NCBI GenBank assembly: GCA_963805985.1
Contig: CAWDWG010000005.1
Coordinates: forward strand, 372,001 to 436,000
Length of the DNA: 64,000 bases
Reading direction: 5' to 3'
Source: Bog-257 sp963805985
GTDB lineage: Bacteria > Acidobacteriota > Terriglobia > Terriglobales > Acidobacteriaceae
Shown: piece by piece, positions 26,233-35,034 of the stretch
Numbering within the stretch: position 1 is the stretch's first letter
How the letters are laid out: each line of letters opens with the position of its first letter
The notes under the pieces: model-generated
The model's input: the letters and a program-made list of their open reading frames with translations, nothing else
Told to the model about the DNA's origin: nothing
Database searches by the model: none
Translations under genes and position numbers: made by a program

Positions 26233-26595
26233 ATGAAGCCAATTCTGGTACTACTCTTGACGGCGACTTCGCTGTTTGCTGCAGACGCGAAATGCAAGGG
26301 GAACCCGAAGATCGTCGGGGCCTGCTTCTCGCTTCATGGAAGGATCACCCCAGGGGCCGACACGGTGCGTTTGTGGCTTTGGCCTGTAGGCACAAAGCGA
26401 ATGCTAGGTGTTACCGGAGGGCCCGAACTGGACGACGCAGACGATCCTATTTATCCACGAAGCCTGAAATTCACGCCTGACACCGAGGCTATCTATGGTG
26501 ACTTCGACGTTTGCCCATTCACCCAAGAGAAGGCGGGAGCAATGCAGTTGGTATGTATCGAGTCCGCCGCGAACGTCGTCGTAAAACGGCGCTAG
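26233..26595 (+). CDS. small exported hypothetical protein
   Basis: A 120-residue protein with a short Sec signal peptide (MKPILVLLLTATSLFAADA). The mature part (about 100 residues) has four cysteines (CKG, GACF, VCPF, LVCIE), which may form disulfides in the periplasm. SLHGRITPGADTVRLWLWPVGTKRMLG suggests a small beta-sandwich. No family is recognised. It is enclosed by a 20-bp inverted repeat and separates sucCD from ndk, so it may be a later arrival. Confidence 0.65.
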   Translation: MKPILVLLLTATSLFAADAKCKGNPKIVGACFSLHGRITPGADTVRLWLWPVGTKRMLGVTGGPELDDADDPIYPRSLKFTPDTEAIYGDFDVCPFTQEKAGAMQLVCIESAANVVVKRR

Positions 26596-26605
26596 ATCGA
26601 CTAGA

Positions 26606-26625
26606 GCCCTCTGGCGAAGAGCGAA
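26606..26625 (-). repeat. right arm of the 20-bp inverted repeat
   Basis: GCCCTCTGGCGAAGAGCGAA is the inverted match of 26122-26141, with 19 of 20 positions identical. Confidence 0.6.
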
Positions 26626-26665
26626 TAGCGCGAAAAGCGAATACCAAACGAGGACAAACTCATTC

Positions 26666-27091
26666 ATGAAAACCCTGCAACGCACTCTTTCCATCATTAA
26701 GCCGGACGCGGTCGAACGCGGCGCGGCCGGCGACATCATCCACACCCTTCTGGAAAATAAATTCCGCATCATCGGCATGAAGATGCTGCACATCACCAAG
26801 TCGCAGGCCGAAGGCTTTTACGCCGTGCACGCGAATCGGCCGTTCTTTGAATCGCTCACCAACTTCATGTCCAGCGGCCCGGTCATCGTGATGGCGCTGG
26901 AGAAAGAAGAGGCCATTGCCGATTACCGTAAGCTGATGGGCGCCACCGATCCGGCCAAGGCCGACGAGGGCACTATCCGCAAGAAGTGGGCTGCCAACAT
27001 CGAGCACAACGCCGTCCACGGCTCCGATGCCGAGGACACGGCGCGCTTCGAGATCAGTTATTTCTTCGCCGGCTACGAACTGGCGAAGTAA
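26666..27091 (+). CDS. ndk: nucleoside diphosphate kinase
   Basis: A 141-residue enzyme that transfers the gamma-phosphate between nucleoside tri- and diphosphates through a phospho-histidine. The family start RTLSIIKPDAVERG and the active-site block NIEHNAVHGSDAEDTA with His118 are intact. Length is normal for bacterial Ndk. Its position after sucCD fits a nucleotide/energy role but gives no direct proof of co-transcription. Confidence 0.97.
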   Translation: MKTLQRTLSIIKPDAVERGAAGDIIHTLLENKFRIIGMKMLHITKSQAEGFYAVHANRPFFESLTNFMSSGPVIVMALEKEEAIADYRKLMGATDPAKADEGTIRKKWAANIEHNAVHGSDAEDTARFEISYFFAGYELAK

Positions 27092-27108
27092 ACTGGCTGT
27101 CGAAAATC

Positions 27109-27242
27109 TCACCACGGAGGCACGGAGAGCACGGAGGTCCTGTCGTGAAATCGCACGGCGTTCTTGTGTCGCGCCTAATGCGGAAAGCAGCCGAGTTCGA
27201 CCTTCTTCACTTTGCTCCGTGATCTCCGTGCCTCCGTGGTGA
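27109..27242. repeat. long inverted repeat (CACCACGGAGGCACGG type)
   Basis: TCACCACGGAGGCACGGAG (27109-27127) and its exact reverse complement (27224-27242) bound a 134-bp element between ndk and the tautomerase-like gene. The 19-bp arms are perfect. A related but degenerate element lies at 38455-38612. Nothing coding was seen inside. Confidence 0.7.
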
Positions 27243-27264
27243 AAACGCACTTATAGGAGTTGCT

Positions 27265-27462
27265 ATGGCGCATGTGCAGATCACGTTGTTAGCCGGACGG
27301 ACGATGGAGCAGAAGCGGCGCGCGGTCAGGCGCATTACCGACGCCCTGGTCGAGGAGCTCGGCGTCAAAGCGGAGAAGCTGACCGTGGCCTTCGTCGAGG
27401 TGCCGCGCCATAGCTACGCCCGCAATGGAGTGCTGCTGTCGGATAGGGCCGATTTGAAGTAA
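27265..27462 (+). CDS. 4-oxalocrotonate tautomerase-like protein lacking Pro1
   Basis: A 65-residue protein of the tautomerase fold: HVQITLLAGRTMEQKRRAVRRITDALVEELGV, then LTVAFVEVPRHSYARNGVLLSD. The family uses an N-terminal proline exposed after Met removal as catalytic base. Here residue 2 is Ala (MAHVQ...), so normal tautomerase chemistry is doubtful. The start is fixed by TAGGAG upstream and by family length. It might be a non-catalytic or altered-function member. Confidence 0.85.
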   Translation: MAHVQITLLAGRTMEQKRRAVRRITDALVEELGVKAEKLTVAFVEVPRHSYARNGVLLSDRADLK

Positions 27463-27522
27463 CTAACCGCTAGGGATCCAAGCCTGAGTAAGCTGGCGCG
27501 CTGGCTGATCGGCCCGACTCGA

Positions 27523-29340
27523 TCAGAATCCCGGCGGCCGCTGGCTGGCGACGCCAAACGCCTTCTCCAGCGCCATGCCGGCTTCGCACAGCGTTCCTTC
27601 TTCAAACAACCTCCCAATGAGCGTCACGCCATGCGGCACGCGCCGTGGCGGCGAAAACTTTGGCAGCGGATGAGCCGGATCGGGCGCCCAGTCGCTGCGT
27701 GCCTCTGACACTTCGACAAATCCCGCGCGCAAGGTCAGCGACGGATGTCCGGTGAAGTTGGTCAGCGTCAGCATCTCGTCGCGCAGCGACGGCACCAGCA
27801 GCAGATCGACTTCGGAGAAGATGCGAGCCATCTCCATCGCCACTTTGCGGCGAAGGCGATCGGCCTGCACGTAGTCGACGGCCGAGAGGAAGCGCGACTG
27901 GCGAAATGTGTTGGGCCAGCCGTCGGGCACCTGCATCTTGAGCTGGTTGAGCCCGCCCGAGAGCGTCAGCTCCTCGAACGACGCGGCCGCTTCGGCGAAC
28001 AGAATAATGTCCATCGAATCGTAGGGCCACTCCGGCAGCGTCATCTCGACCGGAACCATGCCGACCTTCTTCACCGTTTCGAGTGCGGCGCGATCGACCT
28101 CGGTCGCCGGCGGATCTTTCATCCACGACGGGAAGTAGCCCACGCGCAGACCTTTCGCGCTGGCGCTTGCGTCGAAGTCCAGCTTGCTGGGAATGCTGTA
28201 CAGATCGCCGGCGTCGGCGCCGCTGATCACGCTCAGGACCAGGACGGTGTCTTCGACGAAGCGCGCCATCGGGCCGAGTTTGTCGAGCGACCAGCAGAGC
28301 GTCATTGCGCCGGTACGCGCCACGCGGCCGAAGGTGGGACGCAGGCCGGTGATGCCGCAACGCATCGACGGGCTGACGATGCTGCCGCCGGTCTCGCTGC
28401 CGATGGCGAAGGGCACCAGTCCCGCAGAAACTGACGCGCCCGGCCCTGCACTCGATCCCGACGAACCTTCCTCCAGCAGCCAGGGATTCATCGTCTGGCC
28501 ACCGAACCAGATGTCGTTGAGCGCCAGCGCGCCGAGGCTGAGCTTGGCCACCAGCACGCCGCCGGCATTCTGCAGGCGCTCGACCACGACGGCATTCTTC
28601 TGCGGCACGCGATTGCGATACGGTTCGGCACCCCAGGTCGTCGCAATGTTCGCGGTGTCGAGCAGATCCTTCACGCCGTACGGAATGCCGTGCAGCGGCC
28701 CGCGATATTTTCCGGCGGCGATCTCCGCGTCAGCTTGCTTGGCCTGCTGCAGCGCGAGATCGGCGGTCAGCGTGATCACGCAGCGCAGCTTGGGATCGTA
28801 TTCGCGCAGGCGCTTCAGATAAATGTTGGTCAGGCGCTCGGAGGTGATCTTGCGCTGCTGAATCCAGCCGGAGAGTTGCACGACCGACGCGAAGGCGATG
28901 TCTTCGTCGTTTGACGGCAGCGGGCCGGGATCGGCCTTGCCGACGACAAAACGATTCTGCGACGGGCCGGGCTTGGCGCCGGGGATCAGCGGGTCCCACA
29001 ACGTGGCAGGCGCGAGCGAGTCTTCCAATTCGGCTTTGTGCGGGCCGACGCGCATCTCGTAGAGCGGCGCCATCGCCATGCGCCAGTTGCCCGCGCACTG
29101 GGCCAGCTCCTGCTGCGTGTAGTCGACCTGCACCAGCTTTTCGGCCTGGGCAAAGGTTGCGGTCGAGACCTCGGGCCCAACTGCCGGCGATGTGCCGAAT
29201 GCCGGCGGCGCGCCCGGAGGCTGCTGTTGTTGATTTTGCGCTTGCCCGTTGGAGGGCTGCTGATCTTGAGCGTAGGAGGCAACAGCGATGCCCGCCAGTG
29301 CGAGCGGCGCGCGAGTTAGGAATTCCCTGCGTGAGTTCAC
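27523..29340 (-). CDS. Tat-exported amidase (amidase signature family)
   Basis: A 605-residue protein starting at a GTG preceded by AGGAGAT. The twin-arginine signal NSRREFLTRAPLALAGIAVASYA fits export of a folded enzyme. A Gln/Pro-rich linker runs to about residue 55. The amidase-signature domain has the catalytic Lys in YGVKDLLDT, the glycine/serine loop GSSGSSAGPG, and the nucleophile region GSETGGSIVSPS. Family members hydrolyse amides; the substrate is unknown. The longer ORF from 29460 would place the Tat motif 40 residues inside, which is unlikely. Confidence 0.88.
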   Translation of the reverse strand: MNSRREFLTRAPLALAGIAVASYAQDQQPSNGQAQNQQQQPPGAPPAFGTSPAVGPEVSTATFAQAEKLVQVDYTQQELAQCAGNWRMAMAPLYEMRVGPHKAELEDSLAPATLWDPLIPGAKPGPSQNRFVVGKADPGPLPSNDEDIAFASVVQLSGWIQQRKITSERLTNIYLKRLREYDPKLRCVITLTADLALQQAKQADAEIAAGKYRGPLHGIPYGVKDLLDTANIATTWGAEPYRNRVPQKNAVVVERLQNAGGVLVAKLSLGALALNDIWFGGQTMNPWLLEEGSSGSSAGPGASVSAGLVPFAIGSETGGSIVSPSMRCGITGLRPTFGRVARTGAMTLCWSLDKLGPMARFVEDTVLVLSVISGADAGDLYSIPSKLDFDASASAKGLRVGYFPSWMKDPPATEVDRAALETVKKVGMVPVEMTLPEWPYDSMDIILFAEAAASFEELTLSGGLNQLKMQVPDGWPNTFRQSRFLSAVDYVQADRLRRKVAMEMARIFSEVDLLLVPSLRDEMLTLTNFTGHPSLTLRAGFVEVSEARSDWAPDPAHPLPKFSPPRRVPHGVTLIGRLFEEGTLCEAGMALEKAFGVASQRPPGF

Positions 29341-29380
29341 GGTCGATCTCCTGAAGTCCACATGGCTTTGAAGGCCGAGG

Positions 29381-29755
29381 CTATCATCTTTAGCACCTGC
29401 GGCGCTCGTGCAGTGGCGGCTCGAATCGTCAATGCGGCAATCATAGCTGTCGCCGTACAAAATGAGTCCCGGGATGGAAGATGATAGCCCACCGCTTCAG
29501 CGGTGGGTAGCGTTGAAGATAGAGTCCGAGTCCCCCGGGGACAGCAGAAGCCCTGTCGTCGGCTGAAAGCCGACTCGGGTTCCAGAATCAAGCCCCACCC
29601 CGCCCTGAAGGGCGGGGCTATCATCTTTCGCGCCTACGGCGCTCGTGCGGTCGCGGGGCGAGATCGTGAATCAGCAAACAATATTCGCAGCGCGCAGGGC
29701 CCGTCCCCCTCAGCGGGCGGAAGAAGATAGCCCACTGCTTCAGCGGTGGGTAAGA
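29381..29755. repeat. repeat-rich 526-bp gap
   Basis: Between the amidase and ptb there is no gene. CTATCATCTTTAGCACCTGC (29381) recurs as CTATCATCTTTCGCGCCTAC (29618), each followed by GGCGCTCGTGC. The hairpin-like AGCCCACCGCTTCAGCGGTGGG (about 29485) recurs as AGCCCACTGCTTCAGCGGTGGG (about 29729). CCCCACCCCGCCCTGAAGGGCGGGG (about 29594-29618) is another palindrome. Confidence 0.65.
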
Positions 29756-29866
29756 GTTCGGGATGCATCGAGTCCCGTAGCGAAGGCACGCTGATCCAAC
29801 GGCCGGCTCTACCTGTGTGACCGACCTCACTGCAACGCCTCGCCCGCGGGAGCGACCATAGGTATC

Positions 29867-30805
29867 ATGCCGCCGACTATCGCTCCTTGCCTCTCGCAGC
29901 GAATCTCCAACTTTGCCGATCTACGGCATGCGGCCCGGCCGCTTGGTCCGAAGAACGTTGCCGTGGTCGGCGCCGACGATGAAGTTGCTTTGACCGCTGC
30001 CGACGGTGCTTTGCAACTCGGCATCGCATTGCCGGTGCTGATCGGCGACGAGAACAAGATTCGAGAGAAAGCCGAATCGCTGGGATTGTCGAATCTGATC
30101 GCCAAGGCCGAGTTCGTCGCAGCGGCCGATGCCGCAGCCGTCGCTGCGCACATGGCCGGCGATGGGCACGTCGATCTGCTGCTGAAAGGGCATCTGCGCA
30201 CAGACCAGCTTCTGCACGCGGTGCTCGACAAACACGCGGGCGTGCGCACCGGACGGCTTCTCAGCGACGTGCTGCTCTATGAAGACACGCTGGCCGGCGA
30301 GCCGCGGCTGGTCGGCATCACCGACGGTGGGCTGAACGTCGCACCCAATCTGGAGCAGAAGAAGCAGATCGTCCAGAACGCCATCGAGGTCATGCGCTGT
30401 CTGGGGATCGCGCGGCCGAAACTGGCGATCATGAGCGCGACTGAGGCGGTCAGTGATTCGGTACCGTCGAGCGTCGATGCCAAGCGGCTGGCTGACATGG
30501 GTGCGGCGGGCGAGTTCGGCGAGGTCGACATCTACGGCCCGCTGGCGCTCGATTGCGCGCTGCTGGCGTGGGCGGCCGAGGCCAAGGGCATCAAGAATGT
30601 TGTTGCCGGTCATGCCGACTGCATGGTCGTGCCTAACATCGAGTCGGGAAATCTGCTGGGCAAGGCGGTGAAGTATCTCGGCGGCTCGGCGTGCGCGCAC
30701 GTGGTGGTCGGCGCCAAGGTTCCGATTTTGATCCCGTCGCGCGTCGAGAGCGCCGAGGACAAGATCAACTCCATCGCGCTGGGGGTGCTGTTTGCCGCAC
30801 GATGA
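29867..30805 (+). CDS. ptb: phosphate butyryltransferase (phosphotransacylase)
   Basis: A 312-residue phosphate acetyl/butyryltransferase that exchanges CoA for phosphate on a short acyl group. KNVAVVGADDEVALTAADGAL, DLLLKGHLRTDQLLHAVL, RLLSDVLLYED and NVVAGHADCMVVPNIESGNLLGKAVKYL are the family blocks. It overlaps the butyrate-kinase gene by 14 bp. The pair would turn butyryl-CoA (or a similar acyl-CoA) into acid with ATP gain, or run in reverse. Acetyl-specific Pta is less likely because of the Buk-type partner. Confidence 0.92.
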   Translation: MPPTIAPCLSQRISNFADLRHAARPLGPKNVAVVGADDEVALTAADGALQLGIALPVLIGDENKIREKAESLGLSNLIAKAEFVAAADAAAVAAHMAGDGHVDLLLKGHLRTDQLLHAVLDKHAGVRTGRLLSDVLLYEDTLAGEPRLVGITDGGLNVAPNLEQKKQIVQNAIEVMRCLGIARPKLAIMSATEAVSDSVPSSVDAKRLADMGAAGEFGEVDIYGPLALDCALLAWAAEAKGIKNVVAGHADCMVVPNIESGNLLGKAVKYLGGSACAHVVVGAKVPILIPSRVESAEDKINSIALGVLFAAR

Positions 30806-31910
30806 ACTGCGCATCCTCGCCATCAATCCCGGTTCCACGTCGACCAAGTTCGCACTGTATGTGAACGAGTCGTCGGCGCTGGTCAAGAACATCCGGCATT
30901 CCGATGCCGAGCTGGAGCCGTTCCGCGGACGCTCGATCCTGGAGCAGCAGCAGTTTCGCGCCGAGCAGATTGAGGCCGCGCTCGAAGAAGCGAGACACGA
31001 TGTTCGCGAGCTGCGCGCCGTCGTGGGACGAGGCGGTCTGCTGCCGCCGGTCGCCAGCGGCACCTATCTGGTGAACGACGACATGCTGGAGGAGTTGCGG
31101 CTGGCGAAACGCGGCCAACACGCCTCTAACCTTGGGGCGTTTCTCGCGCAGTCACTCGCGCAGAAGGCCGGAGTGAAGGCGTACATCGTCGATCCGGTTA
31201 GCGTGGACGAGTGGCCGGAGCACGTGCGGTTGTCGGGATCGGCGCTGCTGGAGCGGCAGTGTTTATCGCATGCGCTGAATTCCAAGGCCGTGGCGAAGCG
31301 CTATGCGCGGGAGTATTGCAGATCGTATGAATCGCTGCGGCTGATCGTGGCGCATCTTGGCAGCGGAATCTCGGTCTCGGCACATGCTGACGGCCGCATG
31401 ATCGACGTGACCAACTCGCGCGAGGAGGGTGCGTTTTCTACCGAGCGTGCGGGCAGTGTGCCTGTGATGCAGCTGGTCGACCTGTGCTTCAGCGGCCGGT
31501 GCACCCGAGATCAGGTGGAAGCGGCGCTGTTCAGCGAAGCTGGTTTGTATTCGTATTTGGGAACAAAAGATCTTCTCGATGTCGAGCGGCGCATCGCGGC
31601 CGTTGACGGCAAAGCCGAGCTGGTGTTCAACGCGATGGCCTACCAGATCGCCAAGGAAATCGGCGCGATGGCTGCCGTGTTGCGCGGGCGCGTTGATGCT
31701 TTGGTTTTGACCGGAGGTATGGCGCACTCCGCTCGCCTGGTTTCGTTGCTTACCGATTATGTGAAATGGATCGCTCCCATCATGCGATATCCCGGCGAGG
31801 ACGAGTTGCGGGCGCTGGTCGAAGGCGCGCTGCGCGTCTTGCGCGGAGAAGAGCGGGCGCGCGTGCTGGCGATCAGCGGCCAGGCAGTCGCAGCCGGGTC
31901 TTCCAGATAG
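30792..31910 (+). CDS. buk: butyrate kinase
   Basis: A 372-residue acetokinase-family kinase that makes ATP from butyryl phosphate. ILAINPGSTSTKFALY is the phosphate-binding N-terminus; GRGGLLPPVASGTYLVND, LIVAHLGSGISVSAHADGRMIDVTN and LVLTGGMAHSARLV follow. It starts at TTG (30792), preceded by GGGGG about 7 bp upstream, inside the end of ptb. Coupled translation is likely. Related kinases can accept branched acids, so the preferred acyl chain is not certain. Confidence 0.92.
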   Translation: MPHDELRILAINPGSTSTKFALYVNESSALVKNIRHSDAELEPFRGRSILEQQQFRAEQIEAALEEARHDVRELRAVVGRGGLLPPVASGTYLVNDDMLEELRLAKRGQHASNLGAFLAQSLAQKAGVKAYIVDPVSVDEWPEHVRLSGSALLERQCLSHALNSKAVAKRYAREYCRSYESLRLIVAHLGSGISVSAHADGRMIDVTNSREEGAFSTERAGSVPVMQLVDLCFSGRCTRDQVEAALFSEAGLYSYLGTKDLLDVERRIAAVDGKAELVFNAMAYQIAKEIGAMAAVLRGRVDALVLTGGMAHSARLVSLLTDYVKWIAPIMRYPGEDELRALVEGALRVLRGEERARVLAISGQAVAAGSSR

Positions 31911-32170
31911 AGCCCGCCACCTGAGGGCAAACTTCAGAAGGCCACCGGAGCGGCATGTTCGTTCTCGAACACGCCTCTCTTTACGCGGACAGCCTGCCAG
32001 GTAGTATTTCGCTCCTCGAACTCGGAAACGATCGTTGTATCCTCTCCAACAAGTCGTTTGACCCAATCCGTGCTGGCGCTTCGATTGCTTCTCCTACTTC
32101 ACCGTCCAATGCAGTAAAGCATTGGCGCGCCTTCCCGTGGACTCATGTGGCCGGGAAGATGGGGTGAGCG

Positions 32171-34639
32171 ATGGAGAGTTTGCTGCAGGATGTTCGCTAC
32201 GGTCTGCGATTGTTGGCCAAGAGTCCGGGATTCACCGCCGTCGTGGTGTTGACGCTAGCCTTGGGTGTAGGCGCTAATACGGCGCTGTTTTCCGTCGTCG
32301 ATGCGGTTCTGCTGCGGCCGCTGCCGTATCAGCAACCGGAACAGCTGGTGGCTGTGCAAGACGACATGGCGGGCGTGAACCAGGCCGACGTTGGAATGTC
32401 GCAGCCGGAGCTGGACGATTTCCAGCGCTCCTCCGGAGTCTTCGATCAAATCTCCGCCGTCTGGCCAATCAACGCCAACATTACCGGCCGCGAGAAGCCG
32501 GAGCGCGTGGAGGCCAACGCGGTCAGCACCAACTACTTCATCCTGCTGGGGGCCAAGCCCGCGCTGGGCCGCGTCTTTACCGCAGCCGATTCCCGCGCAG
32601 GCTTCTCCGACGGCGCGGTCATCAGCGACAGCCTGTGGCACAAGATGTTTGGTGGAGATCCGAATGTGTTGGGGCAAAGCGTTCGCCTCGACACCGACCT
32701 GTACACGATCATCGGCGTCATGCCGCCGGAGTTCCGTCATCCCGGACGCACGATTCGCCAGGACGTGGAGGTCTGGATCGCTGCCGGATTTGCCGCCGAT
32801 CCTTTTCCCAAGCCTCCGGTGCGCACGCAGAGGTTTATCCCGGGCGCGATCGCACGTCTCGGTCCCGGCTTGAGCGTCGCTCAAGCCCAGGCCAAACTCG
32901 ATGCCTATGCCGCGCATCTGCGCCAGCAATATCCCAACGACTATCCGGCCACGGCGCAGTGGCGGAGCAGGCTTATTCCCCTGCAACAGGAGTTGGTCGG
33001 CAAGTCCAGCCTGATGCTCTTTCTGCTGCTGGCCTCGGTGGGGGCGGTTCTGCTGATTGCCTGCGTCAACATCGCCAGCCTGATGCTGGCAAGATCGTCG
33101 GCCCGGCATCGCGAGATCGCGCTTCGCCAGGCTCTTGGCGCCAGCAGCTGGCGACTGGTGCGGCAGACGCTGACGGAGAGCGTGGTGCTTTCGCTGTGCG
33201 GCGGCCTGCTGGCCATCCCGCTGGCTTTCTGGCTGAAGCATCTGCTGCTCACCCTGCTGCCGGCGAACCTTCCGCGCGTGTCGGAGATCGCCTTGAACGG
33301 CCGGGCGCTGCTATTTGCCTTTCTGGTCTCGCTGTTCACCGGTTTGCTCTTTGGACTGGCGCCGGCGGTGCAAGTCACGGAACGCCGTCTCATGGACAGC
33401 CTCAACCAGGGCACGCGAGGCGTCGGAATCGGCTCACACCAGCATCGCTTCCTTAGCGCGCTGGTGGTCTCGGAGTTCGCGCTCTCGCTGCTGCTGATGA
33501 TTGGCGCTGGACTGTTGCTGCGCAGCTTCTGGAAGGTGTTGGAGGTTCAGCCCGGCTTTAATTCCGACAACCTGGTGACGGCGCGCGTCTGGCTGCCCGT
33601 CCCCAACGATCCCAAGAACACTCCGTATCCCACGCAGGAAAAACGAAACGTCTTCCTCAACGATGTGCTCCGCCGGCTGAGCGCGCTGCCGGGCGTGAAG
33701 GAAGTTGGCATTGGCGGAGGCAGCACGCCCTTCGCGGGAGCGGTTAATCCCACCGGCTTCGAGATTCGGGGTCGTCCCGCCGGCTCCGGAGAGGCGCCGA
33801 CGTCGGAGCGAGGAGTCGCGACCGCTGGTCTCTTTCAGCTTCTGGGAATGCCTGTGCTTCAGGGCCGCGTCTTCACCGACAGCGACAACGAGAAGGGCGA
33901 GCCCGTGGTCGTCATCGACCAAACCACGGCTGAACGTTTCTGGCCCAACGAAAATCCCGTGGGCAAACAGGTGCGCTTCTTCTTTGCTCCCAACCAGCCG
34001 TGGCGCCGCATCGTCGGCGTCGTGGGGCGAAGCCGCAGTGACGGGCTGGACACGCCCTTTGTCCCGCACATCTTCCTTCCCGCGACGCAGGTGGGGCTGA
34101 ACGCCATGACGGTTTACATTCGCACCACGGCCGCGCCGGAGCAGTTGGAGGAGGCGATCCGGCGCGAGATTCAGGCCGTGAATCCCGACTTGCCCGTGTT
34201 TGGCGTGCGCTCGCTGCGCAGCGTCATTACCGACTCGCTTGCGCCACGGCGCTTTGCCATGCAGGTGCTGGCATTTTTCGCGGCGACCGCCCTGCTGCTG
34301 GCGGCCATCGGAATCTACGGCGTGATGGCCTACTTCGTCAGCCAGCGGGTGCGCGAGATCGGCGTGCGCATGGCACTGGGCGCGCAACGCGGTGATGTGC
34401 TGAAGCTGGTAGTGCGGCAGGGCATGATGCTGGCGCTGTTGGGAGTGGGAGGGGGATTCCTGGCTGCGCTCGCGCTTACCCGGCTCATGTCGGGCTTGCT
34501 GTTCGGCGTGAGTCCCTATGATCCCATGACCCTTGCGATGTTCTCGCTCTTGCTGGCGTGCGTTGCCTTGCTGGCGAACTACATACCGGCGCGGCGAGCG
34601 GCAATGGTCGACCCCATGGTGGCGCTGCGGTATGAATAG
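32171..34639 (+). CDS. ADOP-type orphan ABC permease (FtsX/MacB-PCD), copy 1
   Basis: An 822-residue membrane protein with two MacB-type halves: each has a periplasmic MacB-PCD domain followed by FtsX-type helices. The N-terminus LLQDVRYGLRLLAKSPGFTAVVVLTLALGVGANTALF is typical of the acidobacterial duplicated orphan permease (ADOP) group. The FtsX signatures are REIALRQALGASSWRL (middle) and REIGVRMALGAQRGDVLKL (C-terminal). No ATPase gene lies next to it. The start has GGGGTGAG just upstream. The transported substrate is unknown. Confidence 0.92.
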   Translation: MESLLQDVRYGLRLLAKSPGFTAVVVLTLALGVGANTALFSVVDAVLLRPLPYQQPEQLVAVQDDMAGVNQADVGMSQPELDDFQRSSGVFDQISAVWPINANITGREKPERVEANAVSTNYFILLGAKPALGRVFTAADSRAGFSDGAVISDSLWHKMFGGDPNVLGQSVRLDTDLYTIIGVMPPEFRHPGRTIRQDVEVWIAAGFAADPFPKPPVRTQRFIPGAIARLGPGLSVAQAQAKLDAYAAHLRQQYPNDYPATAQWRSRLIPLQQELVGKSSLMLFLLLASVGAVLLIACVNIASLMLARSSARHREIALRQALGASSWRLVRQTLTESVVLSLCGGLLAIPLAFWLKHLLLTLLPANLPRVSEIALNGRALLFAFLVSLFTGLLFGLAPAVQVTERRLMDSLNQGTRGVGIGSHQHRFLSALVVSEFALSLLLMIGAGLLLRSFWKVLEVQPGFNSDNLVTARVWLPVPNDPKNTPYPTQEKRNVFLNDVLRRLSALPGVKEVGIGGGSTPFAGAVNPTGFEIRGRPAGSGEAPTSERGVATAGLFQLLGMPVLQGRVFTDSDNEKGEPVVVIDQTTAERFWPNENPVGKQVRFFFAPNQPWRRIVGVVGRSRSDGLDTPFVPHIFLPATQVGLNAMTVYIRTTAAPEQLEEAIRREIQAVNPDLPVFGVRSLRSVITDSLAPRRFAMQVLAFFAATALLLAAIGIYGVMAYFVSQRVREIGVRMALGAQRGDVLKLVVRQGMMLALLGVGGGFLAALALTRLMSGLLFGVSPYDPMTLAMFSLLLACVALLANYIPARRAAMVDPMVALRYE

Positions 34640-34718
34640 CGCGATCGGCATGCGGGCTGTAGATCCATACGCGCGTGGCGACGATGCCTGCCTTACAAGA
34701 TCCGTAGCGTGGCGTTCG

Positions 34719-34795
34719 GGTATAGCTGGCCTTTTGGGCCAGCGCCTGCGCCACTCATTTCCTTTTCTGAGTCGGCTTCCAGCCGACGCCACGCT
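34719..34795. repeat. composite dispersed palindromic repeat
   Basis: GGTATAGCTGGCCTTTTGGGCCAGCG followed by GAGTCGGCTTCCAGCCGAC and GCCACG repeats the layout at 26142-26214. It fills the first part of the 395-bp gap after the first ADOP gene. Confidence 0.65.
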
Positions 34796-34907
34796 AGTCG
34801 CGCCACGAGTCTTTCGGCAGCCTGTTTTGCCGACGGACAGAATGTCTGCTGTCCCTACGGACTCCCTGCAATTTTCGCCGCGCCTACTCGCCAAAAGCGA
34901 AATATTT

Positions 34908-34938
34908 TTGTGCTGGCCTCGACCAACCGGTATATAAT
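34908..34938 (+). promoter_or_regulatory. promoter of the small secreted protein
   Basis: TTGTGC (34908-34913) is followed after 17 bp by TATATA/TATAAT (34931-34938). The AT-rich stretch AAATATTTTT lies just before the -35 box. It sits about 100 bp upstream of the ATG at 35035. Confidence 0.6.
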
Positions 34939-35034
34939 GTCGCGCCATTGGGGCCAAAGGGGAAATTTCCGATCGATGAGCGGCGGGGACGACAGGAAGC
35001 CACAACGCGCCGTGATCGCCGCTTGGAGGTAAGA

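Noticed and set aside
31955..32167. 70-codon frame before the first ADOP gene
   Set aside because: No ribosome-binding site and no conserved pattern; probably leader sequence.
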